This document shows positions 23,086 to 34,408 of a DNA stretch of 64,000 nt, piece after piece (within the stretch, counting starts at the first letter, position 1; each line of letters begins with the position of its first letter). Location: the NCBI GenBank assembly GCA_958450325.1, contig OY288257.1, positions 58,357,938 to 58,421,937 on the forward strand. The letters run 5' to 3'. The notes under the pieces were generated by a model. It saw only the letters and a program-made list of their open reading frames with translations, made no database searches and was not told the DNA's origin. The DNA is from Agrostemma githago (Eukaryota > Streptophyta > Magnoliopsida > Caryophyllales > Caryophyllaceae). The translations under genes were made by a program, and so were the position numbers.

Positions 23086-23184
23086 TTAATGTCTGGTGGT
23101 TAGGATTTAGGACTAGGTGTTCAGGGATAATAGATCTAATGTTCGAATCTCCATTCCCTATATTGTATTGCGACTAAGAAAAAA
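23086..23184 (+). mobile_element. Short tRNA-derived SINE with perfect 13-bp target duplication
   Basis: The body starts about TTAATGTCTGGTGGTTAGGA (A-box type), has a B box in ATGTTCGAATCTCC (about 23139-23152) and ends in an A-rich tail. ATAATCATAACAA occurs exactly at 23073-23085 and again at 23185-23197, a perfect target duplication. At about 99 bp it is short for a plant SINE, so it may be internally deleted. Confidence 0.8.
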
Positions 23185-23249
23185 ATAATCATAACAAGGA
23201 ATGTGCTACAATATTAGACACGTACAATCAACGGAGAGGAGGAGACTTG

Positions 23250-23726
23250 TGTTAGAAATAATGCAAAGACAATAGATTGATCATTGTTGCATTATAAGGG
23301 TATCTCCCATTAAGTAGCACATTGACACCAATATTCATGATGGTTATGAATATCATTATCTTTATAGTAATGACAATTCATTACCATCATGAATAGCCTT
23401 GGATACCCTTTGATATTAGTCTCATACTCTCATGTAGTCTTATATAAGGTGATATAAGAGAATGAGAATGAGGATGAGACATACATCAAATACTTCCTCA
23501 TCCAAATATCTTGATAAATTCTGAGTATACCATCGAGTTCCAACTCCTAATGGTTGAGTACACAATCTTTTAGGAGTGTTGTGTGACCTTGGGGGACAAC
23601 GCCCATTCCGATTTGTACCGTAGTCGGGGCGATTTCGTTTCTCATTCAGTGGCCTTCATACCACGACACAACAACGTGTATTTACTAGTTATATATCGCC
23701 CCTATAGTGACCCTATATTTCCAACA
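23250..23726 (+). mobile_element. Solo LTR
   Basis: A 477-bp sequence starts TGTTAGAAATAATGC and ends TATTTCCAACA. It is flanked by ACTTG on both sides (23245-23249 and 23727-23731), a perfect 5-bp target duplication. A TATA-like CTTATATAAGG lies at about 23438-23450. No internal sequence is present, so the element was lost by recombination between its two LTRs. The superfamily cannot be decided from the LTR alone. The orientation is assigned from the TATA word. Confidence 0.85.
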
Positions 23727-23802
23727 ACTTGAATCCTCTTAATTCTTCAATTGTACATGATCTCTTCAAGAGAGTATAAGATATCAAAAAAATAGAGAAA
23801 GA

Positions 23803-23833
23803 CTAGTTTTATCACCCGTGAAGATTCACGGGT
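23803..23833 (-). mobile_element. Helitron-type 3' terminus
   Basis: On the minus strand the sequence reads ACCCGTGA ATCT TCACGGGT (perfect 8-bp stem), then GATAAAA and CTAG followed by T. A hairpin followed within 10-12 bp by CTRR and a flanking T is the Helitron 3' end. The element body would extend to higher coordinates, but I could not place its TC 5' end. Confidence 0.55.
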
Positions 23834-24094
23834 CAGTTTATAGTTATGTTATATATAAATTGAATTAAAATTAAAAATGATGAATGAGATATATCATATA
23901 TGAAGTCAATTAAGATATGTATTACAGAGTAGAAGAAAAGTATTTATGGTGCTATCTACGTGCATTATCACACTGATTAACTAAAAAAATTGTGTGATAA
24001 ACTAAAAAAATTGAAAGGAACATCTTCATACTATCTCAAAAATAAGTTAAAAGAAAAAAAAGAAATCCACCCCTCCCCCTTTTAGGGTCATAAT

Positions 24095-25140
24095 ACTGTT
24101 TTTTAGACCCACAACTTGTTTGATTGAACCCAAAATAACTCGTTAATTTAGGGTCGATACCTACCCGACCCGTTCGGTTAGTGAGAATTTATTAAAATTA
24201 AATAAAATATTTATACCTAAATATTATATTTGGATTTATAATTAAAAATAAATGTTTTTTTATTATAAATATTCAATGTAATACAACTATTTTTATCATT
24301 TAATTGTAAAATAATTTTAAAAGTTGAATTAATTATTATTTTTAATATAAACATTATTAAAGAGTACAATAATAATATTAAAATAAAAAAAATTAATATT
24401 AAAAATATTTTTGTTGGACTTAAAAAGTTTATAAAATATATAGGCGTTCGAAACTATTTCTGACTCTAATCCGAACCGTGACCCGTATAACCCGACTTAT
24501 ATTTGATTTGACCCATATTTGGACCCGATCCGTTAGATCCATTTGACAGGTATACTGTATACATATTACGCTTTCCCTTTATTTTGGAGGGGTTGAATAA
24601 CTTTAATTGATGGTGTTAAGTTTTCAGCCCATAACCGTAAAGTTAAATATCAGAGTTCAGACTCTTAAACGGAATTAAAAGTATAGTCCGGGTACTAATC
24701 TTACCCTTAAATATCTTTCAATTGGATTTGCTCTATTGTTTTTAGACATACAAACTCTTTATAGGATCGAATACGTACATGATTAATTATTTAAAAAAGT
24801 TAAAATATTTAAATACAGTTTTGATGTTTGTAATTAACCCTCTTTTTATGGTCGTGAACCCATTTTTTCGACCCGCAACCCATTTGACCGACCCCAATAT
24901 GACCCGTTAATTTAGGGTCGAAACCTGACCCATCCCATTCAACCCGTTCGGTCAATGAGAATTTATTAAAATTAATAAAATATTTAAATTTAAGTATTAT
25001 ATCTGAATTTATAATTAAAAAATAAATACGTATTTTAAATTACAAAATATTCAATTTAATACAACCTTTTTTACTGTACTCCATCATTTAATAATTTTTT
25101 TTTTTTAAAAATTGAATCAATATTTTTGAAGTACAAACAT
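24095..25140. repeat. Two tandem copies of an AT-rich GACCCG-containing repeat
   Basis: Copy 1 (about 24095-24810) and copy 2 (from about 24835) align along GTTAATTTAGGGTCGA, the CCCGTTCGGT word, GAGAATTTATTAAAATTAA and the poly-AT stretch after it. Copy 2 is interrupted at about 25140 and resumes at about 30310 with ATTATTTTTGCTTGACCTG and TAACCCGTATAACCCAACT, which match 24400-24500. The LINE lies between the halves. No coding capacity. Confidence 0.75.
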
Positions 25141-25158
25141 AACAACAACAACAACAAC

Positions 25159-25192
<34 letters not shown>

Positions 25193-25303
25193 TTTTTTTT
25201 TTTTTGCAAGAGGTTTATGACTCCTTTATTCATCCATCAAGGGTAAAAAAAAAGGAGACTCGACTTACAAAAAAGGAGACCCCCTACAAGTGTTCGAACC
25301 CCA

Positions 25304-28300
25304 CTAAGCTTGACGTAAAAGACTAAGATCCATACCCCTACTTCTCATCCTAATGAAAGTCTCAAATTTAATCTGACTTATGATGCTATTACAAGATCTC
25401 TTTCCATTCTGAAATAATCGGTTGTTACGTTCCTTCCAAATGTGGTAAGTGACAGCCGCGATGCAATGGCAATACCATCGATTCTTCCAATGTTTCCTCC
25501 TACCCTTCACCATGCTCCATTTCAGCTCATCCTGTAGCTTATCTCCTCTTCCCTGTATACTCAGCCAAGCCTTTGTCTCCTGCCAAATACTTGCAGCAAA
25601 ATTACATTTAAAAAATAAATGGATATGATTCTCCTCTTCTAGTCCACATAGAACACATCTATTGATGATTGGAAGCCCTCTTTTCCTGATGTTGACTGTC
25701 GGGAGTTTCCCTTGGGCTGCCATAGAAGTGATGAAACCGTGTTTAGGAATAACCTCTTGCCCCCCAATCAGCTTCAGCCATCGTTTTTTCGGGTATTTGC
25801 TCCTAAACCAGTTATACGCCCTAGTAACTTGGAATTTCCCTTTGTCTTGCCAGCTGCAGATCAACTCAGTAGCCTTGTGTTTATCTCCCACACCTGCAAT
25901 TATTTCGTCTCTGATCTTCAACATACTCTTTAGTGTGGCGGTATGACGTTCCTCCTTGTTTATGTCCCATATGGAATGAGTACCTAAAATGTAACATTTG
26001 ATCCAGGCAATCCATAATCCCTGTTCATTCTTGATTATTTTCCACAGTCACTGGCTCACCAACGCTTTGTTCCACGCCTCCACTTCAATAATCCCAAATC
26101 CCCCTTCGTCCCAAGGTGCACACATACTATCCCAGCTTTTATAATACATTCGTCCCTTCTCTATATTCCCCGTCCACAGGTAAGTTCTACAAAACTGCCT
26201 AATCTTCATTAAAACATTTTGGGGGCAAAAGCGTGTTTACACTCCAGTAATTTAAGATGCCAAATATGACTGAGTTTATCAATTGAATCCTACCCGCATA
26301 AGAGAGGGCAGTTGCAGACCACCCACTAAATGATCCCCTAATCTTCATTAGTAGATCATTATAGTGCACCAATCTATTAGTGATAGCATTCAAAGGGACA
26401 CCTAAATATTTGCAGGGAGAAATCCCTTGAGTAAAGCCGGTATCAGCCAGAATAAGGTCCTTGACATCCTCCTTAACACCTCCCAAATAGATATCTGTTT
26501 TTTCCCTATTTACTTGCAAACCTGATTCAGTCTCAAAAATTCCAAGGGCACCCAGTATAGCTTGAACTGAAGGTAAATCACCTCTAGTGAACACCATAAG
26601 ATCGTCAGCGAAAATTAAATGGTTCAGTTTGATCTGACTACACTTCGGGTGATACGAAACCTGATGCAAAGTCTGGTTGAATCTGAGGTGTCTAGAGAGT
26701 ACTTCCATGCTCAAAACGAAGAGGTAATGGGAAAGCGGATCCCCTTGCCTCACTCCGCTTCTCCCCTTAAAAAAACCTTGAGAAACACCATTCACCTTAA
26801 TTGAGAACCACGAGCCTTGAATGCACATTCGGATCCACCCTCTAAACTTCTCAGGAAAATTAAATTCGTTCAACATATTATCTATAAAATCCCACTGGAG
26901 CGAATCAAAAGCTTTCCTTAAGTCGATCTTCATTAAACATCGAGGAGTAATATACTTTCTATTGTAATTTTTGATCAGCGATTGCGAAGTAGCAATATTT
27001 TCGTGAATACTCCTATTATGGATAAAAGCCGCTTGCTCGGGTCCCACAACCTTATGAATTACCTTCTGCAACCTGATAGTTATCAATTTGCTTATGGCTT
27101 TGTACAAAATAGAGCAGCAGGACAATGGCCTAAAGTCCATCACCGAATGACAGACCTGCTTTTTAGGCACCAAAGTAATAAGGGTTGTATTTGCCTGTTT
27201 CACCAATTTGCCTTTGATAAAAAACTCCTTAACAACTTTGCAAAAATCATTCCCAACAATATTCCACGCAGCTTTAAAAAACCCCGCAGAGAAACCATCC
27301 GGCCCAGGACTCTTATTAGAGCCAATAGAGAATACAACTCTTCTAATCTCCTTGTCTAAAGGCTGGTTCAAAAGGACCTCCCAATCATTAGCCTCAACCT
27401 TCCCTCCTCCTGCCATGCTATCAGAATGTATACAAGCAACATTCTTCTTGCTCCCTAACAAGCTTTCATAATACTCAACAAAACTTGCAGCCACTTCCTC
27501 TCTTCCTTCTCTTTGAATGCCCATCCTATCCTTGATAACCCCAATTGTTTGCTGCTGTCTCCTCTCTTTAATCCTAGAATGAAAGTGAGAAGTCGCAGCA
27601 TCATCCTTTACAATATTTTCCATTTTCGCCCTTTGATGGGCTATACTTATCTCCGCGTCCTTAAGTCTTTTCCATTCATCAAGAATAATTCTCTCCTTAT
27701 CTAACAAGTTAACATCATTCCTCTGTTCCTGAATCATCTTTTGACAGTTATCCAACTCCTTATCCAATTCAGTAATCCGTTGTTCCAGATTAGTAAAAGA
27801 ACTCTTATGCAATTTCTTTAAAGCATCTTTAACATTTTTTAGTTTGCTAAAAAATTGATAACCTATACTTCCATTCACCTTCTTGCACCAAGCCTCCTGA
27901 ACAATTCTTTGAAATTGAGGATGGGAGATCCAACAGTTGAGAAAACTGAAACGTCTATACTGCTTACTCTCCATGTCGAACTTGACCAAGACTGGAGAAT
28001 GATCGGACACTCCAGGGGTCAAAATTTCCGCATAAGAGTCAGGAAACGAACTAATCCAATTCATATTAACTAGCGCTCTATCCAAACGAGTCCACACTCT
28101 ATCTTTAACTTCTTGTTTATTGTTCCAAGTAAACTCACATCCTTGGCTTGTACTATCCTGTAGTCCACATTCCTCAATACAGCTATTGAAAGCTTCCATA
28201 TCATCAATATTCGGGTCTGCTCCACCAATCTTTTCATGACTGTAACGAATGATATTGAAATCACCCAAAACAATCCAATTATCCACTCGTCTACTACACT

Positions 28301-28676
28301 GAATCATATTCTCCCGTAAGCGTTCTCTCTCAGTAGGGTCATTATGACCATAGGCTATAGTAGCAGCGAACTGTTTATTTGAAGCAAAATGCTGAACATT
28401 GAAATGAATCCATTGATCAGCAATTTCCACCTTATTAATATTAACACTACTCGGGTTCCAAATGACCCAAACCCTTCCATTGTAATGGCAACTATAATTT
28501 GTGATGACTTCATAACCCTTGAATTTTCCTTTTATTATAGACTTAGCTTTATCATATTTAATTCTTGTTTCTAAAACTCCTAAAATATAAATCCCCCTTC
28601 CCTTCATCAGCTTCATAATTTCATTTTGCTTCAAAGGTTCATTTCCACCCCTAATATTCCAAGTACCAATAATCAT
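25304..28676 (-). pseudogene. LINE ORF2 (endonuclease, reverse transcriptase, zf-RVT), broken
   Basis: The 5' part is open for 825 residues (28676-26199). It shows the exonuclease-endonuclease-phosphatase domain TWNIRGGNEP, LGVLETRI, LGDFNIIRYS and SDHSPVLVKFD. Then comes reverse transcriptase with NKSPGPDGFSAGFFK, IHNRSIHENI, GRSGVRQGDPLSHYLFVL and the active-site LIFADDLMVF. A one-base shift near 26220 moves into a second frame (RQFCRTYLWTGN, EGGFGIIEVEAWNKALVSQ), which meets a TGA just after. The last part (25924-25304) is the zf-RVT domain (CVLCGLEEENHIHLFFKC). It cannot make a complete protein. Its ATG overlaps the ORF1 stop as ATGA. Confidence 0.9.
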
Positions 28677-30231
28677 GTTCTTATATCAGGAGGTACTGCT
28701 ACCTCTATTGGAGGGTACAAATCCTCCCCTTCCTGCGAATTCTTACCATTGCCCTGCAATATTGCATATCTATTTGGCGTGAGCAATGCAGCAAACCCCT
28801 TATCCTGCCTTTCCTCCTCAAAGTCCACACCAGAGCCTTTCACCTTAAGACCTACCCCAGTACATCTTGGACGCCTTACAATAGGTGTGAATCCAGATTC
28901 GGGATCAGAGCAAGCATCCAGGCCCACAAAACCTTCTGCTACCTTGTTCTGTCCTTCAATCTGATCCTCACCCATTGAACTACCGCCTAGTACATGGGGT
29001 CCTGAGTCAGTGATAATCAGGCCTCCGGGTGACTCTTCCCCAAGAGATCCTTGATGCATTTCAGCAGGAATAGAATGTCCAAGCATTCCATCCTGTGAGG
29101 TACCACCTAGCTCTTGGGGGAAAACCTTCTTTGGAGTATATCTTAATAAAGATACACCTCCTGCAACCTTCTTCTTCTTTTCCTTCTTGCAAGTATCGAT
29201 CTCATGACCCAATTTTCCACAGCCGTGGCAAAAGAATGGCAGCCATTCATAATCCACTCTCTGAATTGACTTCCCAGAACTGGGATATTAAGGACAACCT
29301 GAAACGGCAATTCTTTCGAAACATCTACCTCCACCATAACTCTAGCAAACGAAAGACGCTCCTTATACGTTGTAGTATAATCAGCATACAGTGGCTTCCC
29401 CACTTTACTCGCCATTTTACTAAGGACAGCATCCGACCACAAATATGGGTCGAGGTCCGGGAAAATAACCCAAACCGGTACAGTTGAAATCCTATCCATT
29501 TCAGAAGAAAACATAGGGCTCCATTGTTTCAAAATCATCGAGTTCCTCCCCAATTGCCACGGTCCACCTCTCAAAACCCAATCCATGTCTTCCTGTTTGC
29601 GAAATCTGAACGAAAACCAACCCTTCTTGAAATATTGCACCACCGGCATAACAGTGTTCCAATTCTTCATGGCAAATTCCGTCATCTATTTCAAAGTAGG
29701 CTTCGCACCCAGAACATTCGCCATTAAAGTATATTGCCATAATTTTAATTCATTCTCGAAATCATCCAAGTGAATATCAATCTCATCTGAAATACCACCA
29801 TGATCAACAAAGAATAAATCCATACCTATTTTTGTTTGTTTTACTCGATTCGCCCATGAATTAGTGTTATCCTGACTCTTATTCATATTATCACCCCCAA
29901 TTTCCAGCTCCACGTTAGTCCCCCCATCATCCCTGTTTTCTCCCTTAGTAAAATCACTTCTCCCAAGTTCAGAATTACACGAATTAGAATTGAGAAAAAG
30001 ATTCTTATCTTTCTGCTGCAGTTTCTGAGAGGATAAGAGAGCCTCATTGATCAATTCATTGATCGATGGAGTCCCCTGCTTTCCAGACACCTGCAGTTCT
30101 TCCTCCTCAATCGGCTCCTTATTATTGCTGAAATTTATATCAATATGTTCCCCATTAAGAGCGGAATCAGATTTATGTTTGTTCTTCGGTGGCCTTCCTC
30201 TTCCCCGACCCGTACCCGTCGTTACAGTCAT
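28673..30231 (-). pseudogene. LINE ORF1 (DUF4283 and zinc knuckle), broken
   Basis: Starting at the ATG at 30231, the N-terminus contains GRGRGRPPKNK, an AT-hook-like motif, then an acidic linker. A TAG at 29688-29686 interrupts the frame before EFAMKNWNTVMP. The DUF4283 RNA-binding-like domain follows (GWFSFRFRKQEDMDWVLRGG). Near 29280 a one-base shift joins to VDYEWLPFFCHGCGKLGHE, a CX2CX4HX4C zinc knuckle. The tail ends at 28673. Plant L1 ORF1 proteins have this DUF4283-knuckle order. Confidence 0.85.
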
Positions 30232-30285
30232 CGGCAATGGCTATCGCGAGAGGGAAAGCTTCCCTAGAGAGAGAGAAGAGAGAGG

Positions 30286-30326
<41 letters not shown>

Positions 30327-30700
30327 AATTAAAATTATTTTTGCTTGACCTGAAAAGTTGGTAAAAAAATATATGCATTCAAAAATATTTCTGACCCTAA
30401 ACCCTAACCCGTATAACCCAACTCATATTTGATCTGACCCGTATGACCCGATCAGCTGGACCCGTTTCATATGTTTTCATATTATGTTCCCACTTTATTT
30501 TTTGCGAGGTCGAGTAACATTAATTGTCGGTGCTAATTTCAATCCTGAATCGTAAAATTAAAGAGTTCGGATCCTTAAATGGAACTAAAACAAAGTTCGG
30601 CCGCTAATCTTACCGTTTAAATATATCTTTCAATCAGTTTTGATGTTTTTAGACATGTAAACTCTAGGACTGAATACGCACATGATTAATTAGACATACA

Positions 30701-31117
30701 GTATAATTTATTATTTTTCATTTATTGTTCGATGATGTCAACCTATATATATTATATTTGTATTACGATTATTGCATGACGATAATTTTGATATTAAAAA
30801 TTAATATCGCAATATCAACTATTTGTGTTCTCAAAATAAAAAATAAAAAATTATTTTAAATATATTTATGAAAATGTCAGAATTTTTTTAATATATGTAA
30901 TATTTATAATAATGTTATACGAATAATAATTTTATGTGAATAATAATATTATGGAAATGTTACATTAATTGAATTGAGTGGATTATTTATGTACGTAGGA
31001 TAATTATCATATTTATTTTTAGTAACTCTGATTCCAAAATCTTAGAATGCATATGAGCATGCCATGTCATCGAAGGAGTGTATCCACGCTGCCATGTCAG
31101 CTGTGGATGCACTCAAT
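30701..31117. other. AT-rich non-coding stretch
   Basis: No ORF or clear repeat. GCCATGTCATCG and GCCATGTCAGCTG at 31060-31100 form a short direct repeat. A (TA)7 tract begins at 31118 and bounds the next element. Confidence 0.4.
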
Positions 31118-31132
31118 TAATATATATATATA

Positions 31133-33048
31133 GAGGGGTTCACATAAGGACAACCCTTCCTATAAGTCTATAAGTCCATATTTGAGCCTTTGGATGGGGG
31201 TGAGGATGAAGGGATGAGATTTGTTTAATCATAATTAAGACACTTAGTACCCCAAAGCAAAGCAAATACCAATACACCTAATTAAATACACTCTCTCTCC
31301 AATCCAATTTAATACACACTCTCTCCAACTCAATTTAATACATTCTTTTCAACCCAATTTAATACATTCTCTCTCAAACCCATATTATTTAGCATAAATC
31401 AGAATATTTGAATGTTTTCATTCGAATTTTAGTATTTGATGTTTGGAGTTTTTTTTGCATGATATACAAACATGATTGGAGTTACAATATATATGATCTG
31501 AAGTTACAAAGTATATAAACTGAAGTTACGTGATATATAAACTGAAGTTACAAAAATATATGAAATGATTAGAATTGAAGTTACAAAAATGGTGAGTTAC
31601 AACATACGATCTGAAGTTACAAAATATGTGAACTGAAGTTACAAAATATGTGAAGTGAAATTACAAAAATGTATGAACTGATTAGAATTGAAGTTACAAA
31701 ATACGTGAACTGAAGTTACAAAATACGTGAACTGAAGTTACATAATACGTGAACTGAAGTTACAAATATATGGACTGAAGTTACAATATACGATCTGAAG
31801 TTATAAAATATATGAACTGAAGTTATAAAATATGTGAACTGAAGTTACAAATATATGGACTGAAGTTACAATGTACGATCTTAAGTTATAAAATATGTGA
31901 ACTGAAGTTATAAAATATGTGAACTGAAGTTACAAAATATATAAAAAGCAACTCATTTACAAAGCTCGTTCAATCTTCATCTCCATTTTTAAATCTTCCT
32001 CTTCGTCTTCATCTCCATTTTTAATTCTTCATCGTCATAAAAAATCAGCAATTATTAATTGAAAAAACATATACTATATTAATTGAACTATATATACTAT
32101 ATTAATTAAAAAATGAAGACGGAAACAATTTCAATGACAAAAAAAAAATGAGTAAACGGATAATAAAAATAAAAAACATAATGAAGAATAAACCCAGAAA
32201 CAAACAAAAATTCAAACAAACAAACAAACCAGATCATTAAAACAATGAACCCAGAAATTAAATTCATCCCAAATCATATCCCTAATTCAAACAAACAAAC
32301 AAACCCGGAAATTAAATCAGCAAAAACCATCCGTCACAATCAGTAAAATTTGAGTTTAATCAGTAAAATTTGTGTCGCAATCAGTAAACTAATCACAAAC
32401 TCATTAAACAAGAAAAAACCCCAATTTGTAAAATCCTATCCGAAATTAAACAAAAAAATCAATTAAACACCAAATCCTCAAATAGAAAAACCCCAATTTA
32501 ACAAGAAATTCAGAATTAAACCTGAAAACCACGACTAAACGCAAAACCCCCAAATTGGAAAAAAAACCCTAATTTCGTAAAAATCCTCCAAACTCGTGAA
32601 ATTAAACAACAAATCGCCAAATGATACTAAATATAAGAAGAAAAAACGCACAATCTGATTAGAGAACGAAACCTTACCTGCGAAAAGAGATAAAATCGAT
32701 CGAGTGATGGAATGGTGGATGAATAGGTGGGATGAATAAGCAAGACCGTGAGTAATGGAGTAATGAAGACTGATGGTGTAAATAATCAATTTGGTGATAT
32801 GGTGGAGTATGGTTGAATATGGAGAGTAAAGGGCAAATATGGTGAGTAATGGAGTGTGGGAACATAGTAATCAATATGGTGAGATTATTGAGGGTGGGAA
32901 AAAAAAGAGGAGCTTGGGGAACGTAACTTTTTTTTTTTTTTTTGAGATTAAATGTCAAGCAACATCTCAGCCATCTATATTGTTTTGATCCAATGGTTGA
33001 CAATAAGCTTTATGGACTTATAAGAAGGTTAGAGACATATATGATCCC

Positions 33049-33051
<3 letters not shown>
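31133..33051. mobile_element. (TA)n-flanked element E1 with GTTAC minisatellite
   Basis: Bounded by (TA)n on the left (31118-31132) and right (33052-33080). The ends are imperfect inverted repeats: GAGGGGTTCACATAAGG on the left, and GAAGGGATCATATATG as the complement of the right. The left half carries a 22-bp repeat array (31480-31945). Next is a CTTCATCTCCATTTTTAA word in two copies (31970-32035), then an A-rich part. The E5 element at 46919-48866 is a homologue in the reverse orientation. No transposase is encoded. Ends and (TA)n flanks recall the microsatellite-targeting Micron/Mutator-like elements of rice, which is inference. Confidence 0.65.
31480..31945 (+). repeat. 22-bp minisatellite, unit about CTGAAGTTACAAAATATGTGAA
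   Basis: About twenty or more degenerate units with spacing near 22 bp. The core GAAGTTACAAAATA is the most stable part; variants include AAGTTATAAAATATGTG and AGTTACAATATACGATC. The same array occurs inverted at 48010-48420. Confidence 0.85.

Positions 33052-33080
<29 letters not shown>
33052..33080. repeat. (TA)n tract shared by E1 and the copia element 2 insertion
   Basis: About 14 TA units between the right end of E1 and the left LTR at 33082. Together with 42315-42382 it appears to be the interrupted original microsatellite. Confidence 0.8.
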
Positions 33081-33081
<1 letters not shown>

Positions 33082-33082
<1 letters not shown>

Positions 33083-34394
33083 GTTGGAGCGAGTGTCCTC
33101 CACAATAGTGCATTGATATATTAAATCTCATGGACGGAATATACTTGGGATAATTAGTACATGGATACTCCACGTCGGTTGATTAACGTAAATCGGTAAC
33201 GCTCAGCTGACTAGAGTTAGACGTTACTGTCGTATGACGGCGGTGATCAGCTGATCCCTTTTGGTCACACCTATAGGATGAGACCCAAATAGAAGACTAA
33301 TTATTTGTATCTGATACAGCTAATTAGTTCCTTGCGTATATAGTGATATATGCATGGTAACGAGAGTTATTTATTGGAGATAGAGTTTGGAACTCTGTCC
33401 GATTAAGTTTATTAGTCTATTATACGATAATTGACTGAATAAATTTTACGTCTTATTTTAATTCGATTAAATAAGACCTAATTTAGTATTTAAACGTTAA
33501 TTACTAAATTAGTGGAGGTTTTGTATGCTTTTATGGGTTGTGGTAATTAGCCGTTAATATATTTACAAGGAGTTGTAAATTTAGCTAATTGATTATTATT
33601 ATTATTATGGGACCTATTATATATAGATATAATAGTAATGTACTACTTAAAGAGTTAAGAGTATATTATTTGATGTGATCAATTATAGAGATAATTGATC
33701 ATGTCACACATTGCATTTGTATGACAAATGACAAAATAAAATGGACCCATTTTATGTACATGTGTATGGTACACTAGTAAAAATAATGGCAATAGTGGTT
33801 GGTCTTATTTTTACTACATGCATAAATAATAGTAATAATTACCCTAGACCCTAGACTTTAAGCATGCAAATAAAATAATGCATTTTTGTCTTCCCCAAGT
33901 GGGGTGGCCGGTTTTGGGGTAGTAAAAAGGGGACTCTTTGTTCTCTTTTCAACTCACCCCAATTCATTTTGCATGCATGAGCTTTGGCTTTTTACCTCAT
34001 CTCTCCAAAAACTCTCTCTAATACTAGTATTCATCTTTATTACTAAAGTAGTAATAGATTCATAATATTAGCATTGTTTTATCACTACTATTATCTAGTT
34101 AATAATAGTGGTGATTATTTGGGTTGATTCTTGGTGCAACTTAAAGGAGATCTTCTACATTGGAGATTCAAGGTTTTGGAGGATCATCCATACTATTATT
34201 AGCTCAAGAACAATAAGAAAAGGAGTTTTCTTATTGTGCCCAATATTTCCTCATTGTTCATGTAAGGAAATCTCTTCTTATATCTAGTTTTTGTCATTTG
34301 ATGTCATGCATGTAACTAGATCTTTATATACTAAATTAACAAGTAATTTAGTAACTAATTAGAGGAGTCTAATTAGTGGTTTACGAACCTATCA
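33082..34394 (+). repeat. 5' LTR of copia element 2
   Basis: 1313 bp, starts TGTTGGAGCGAG and ends GAACCTATCA. It supplies the promoter for the element. Confidence 0.96.
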
Positions 34395-34396
34395 AG

Positions 34397-34408
34397 TGGT
34401 ATCAGAGC
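34397..34408 (+). other. Primer binding site, initiator tRNA-Met
   Basis: TGGTATCAGAGC begins two bases (AG) after the LTR end, the position expected for the minus-strand primer in copia elements. Confidence 0.93.

Larger units (their letters stand above)
25193..30290 (-). mobile_element. L1-type LINE, inactive
   Basis: A two-ORF non-LTR retrotransposon on the minus strand: ORF1 (Gag-like), then ORF2 (endonuclease, reverse transcriptase, zinc-finger tail), then a short 3' region ending in a 13-nt A tail (T13 at 25193-25205 on the plus strand). It is about full length, but both ORFs carry stops and frameshifts. The flanks are microsatellites: (AAC)n(AAT)n to the left and (ATT)n to the right (about 30284-30324), so a target duplication cannot be read. 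It interrupts the second copy of the repeat at 24095-25140. Confidence 0.88.

Noticed and set aside
31480..31945. CRISPR array
   Set aside because: The spacing is regular, but this is plant DNA, the spacers are not unique and the units are degenerate: a minisatellite.
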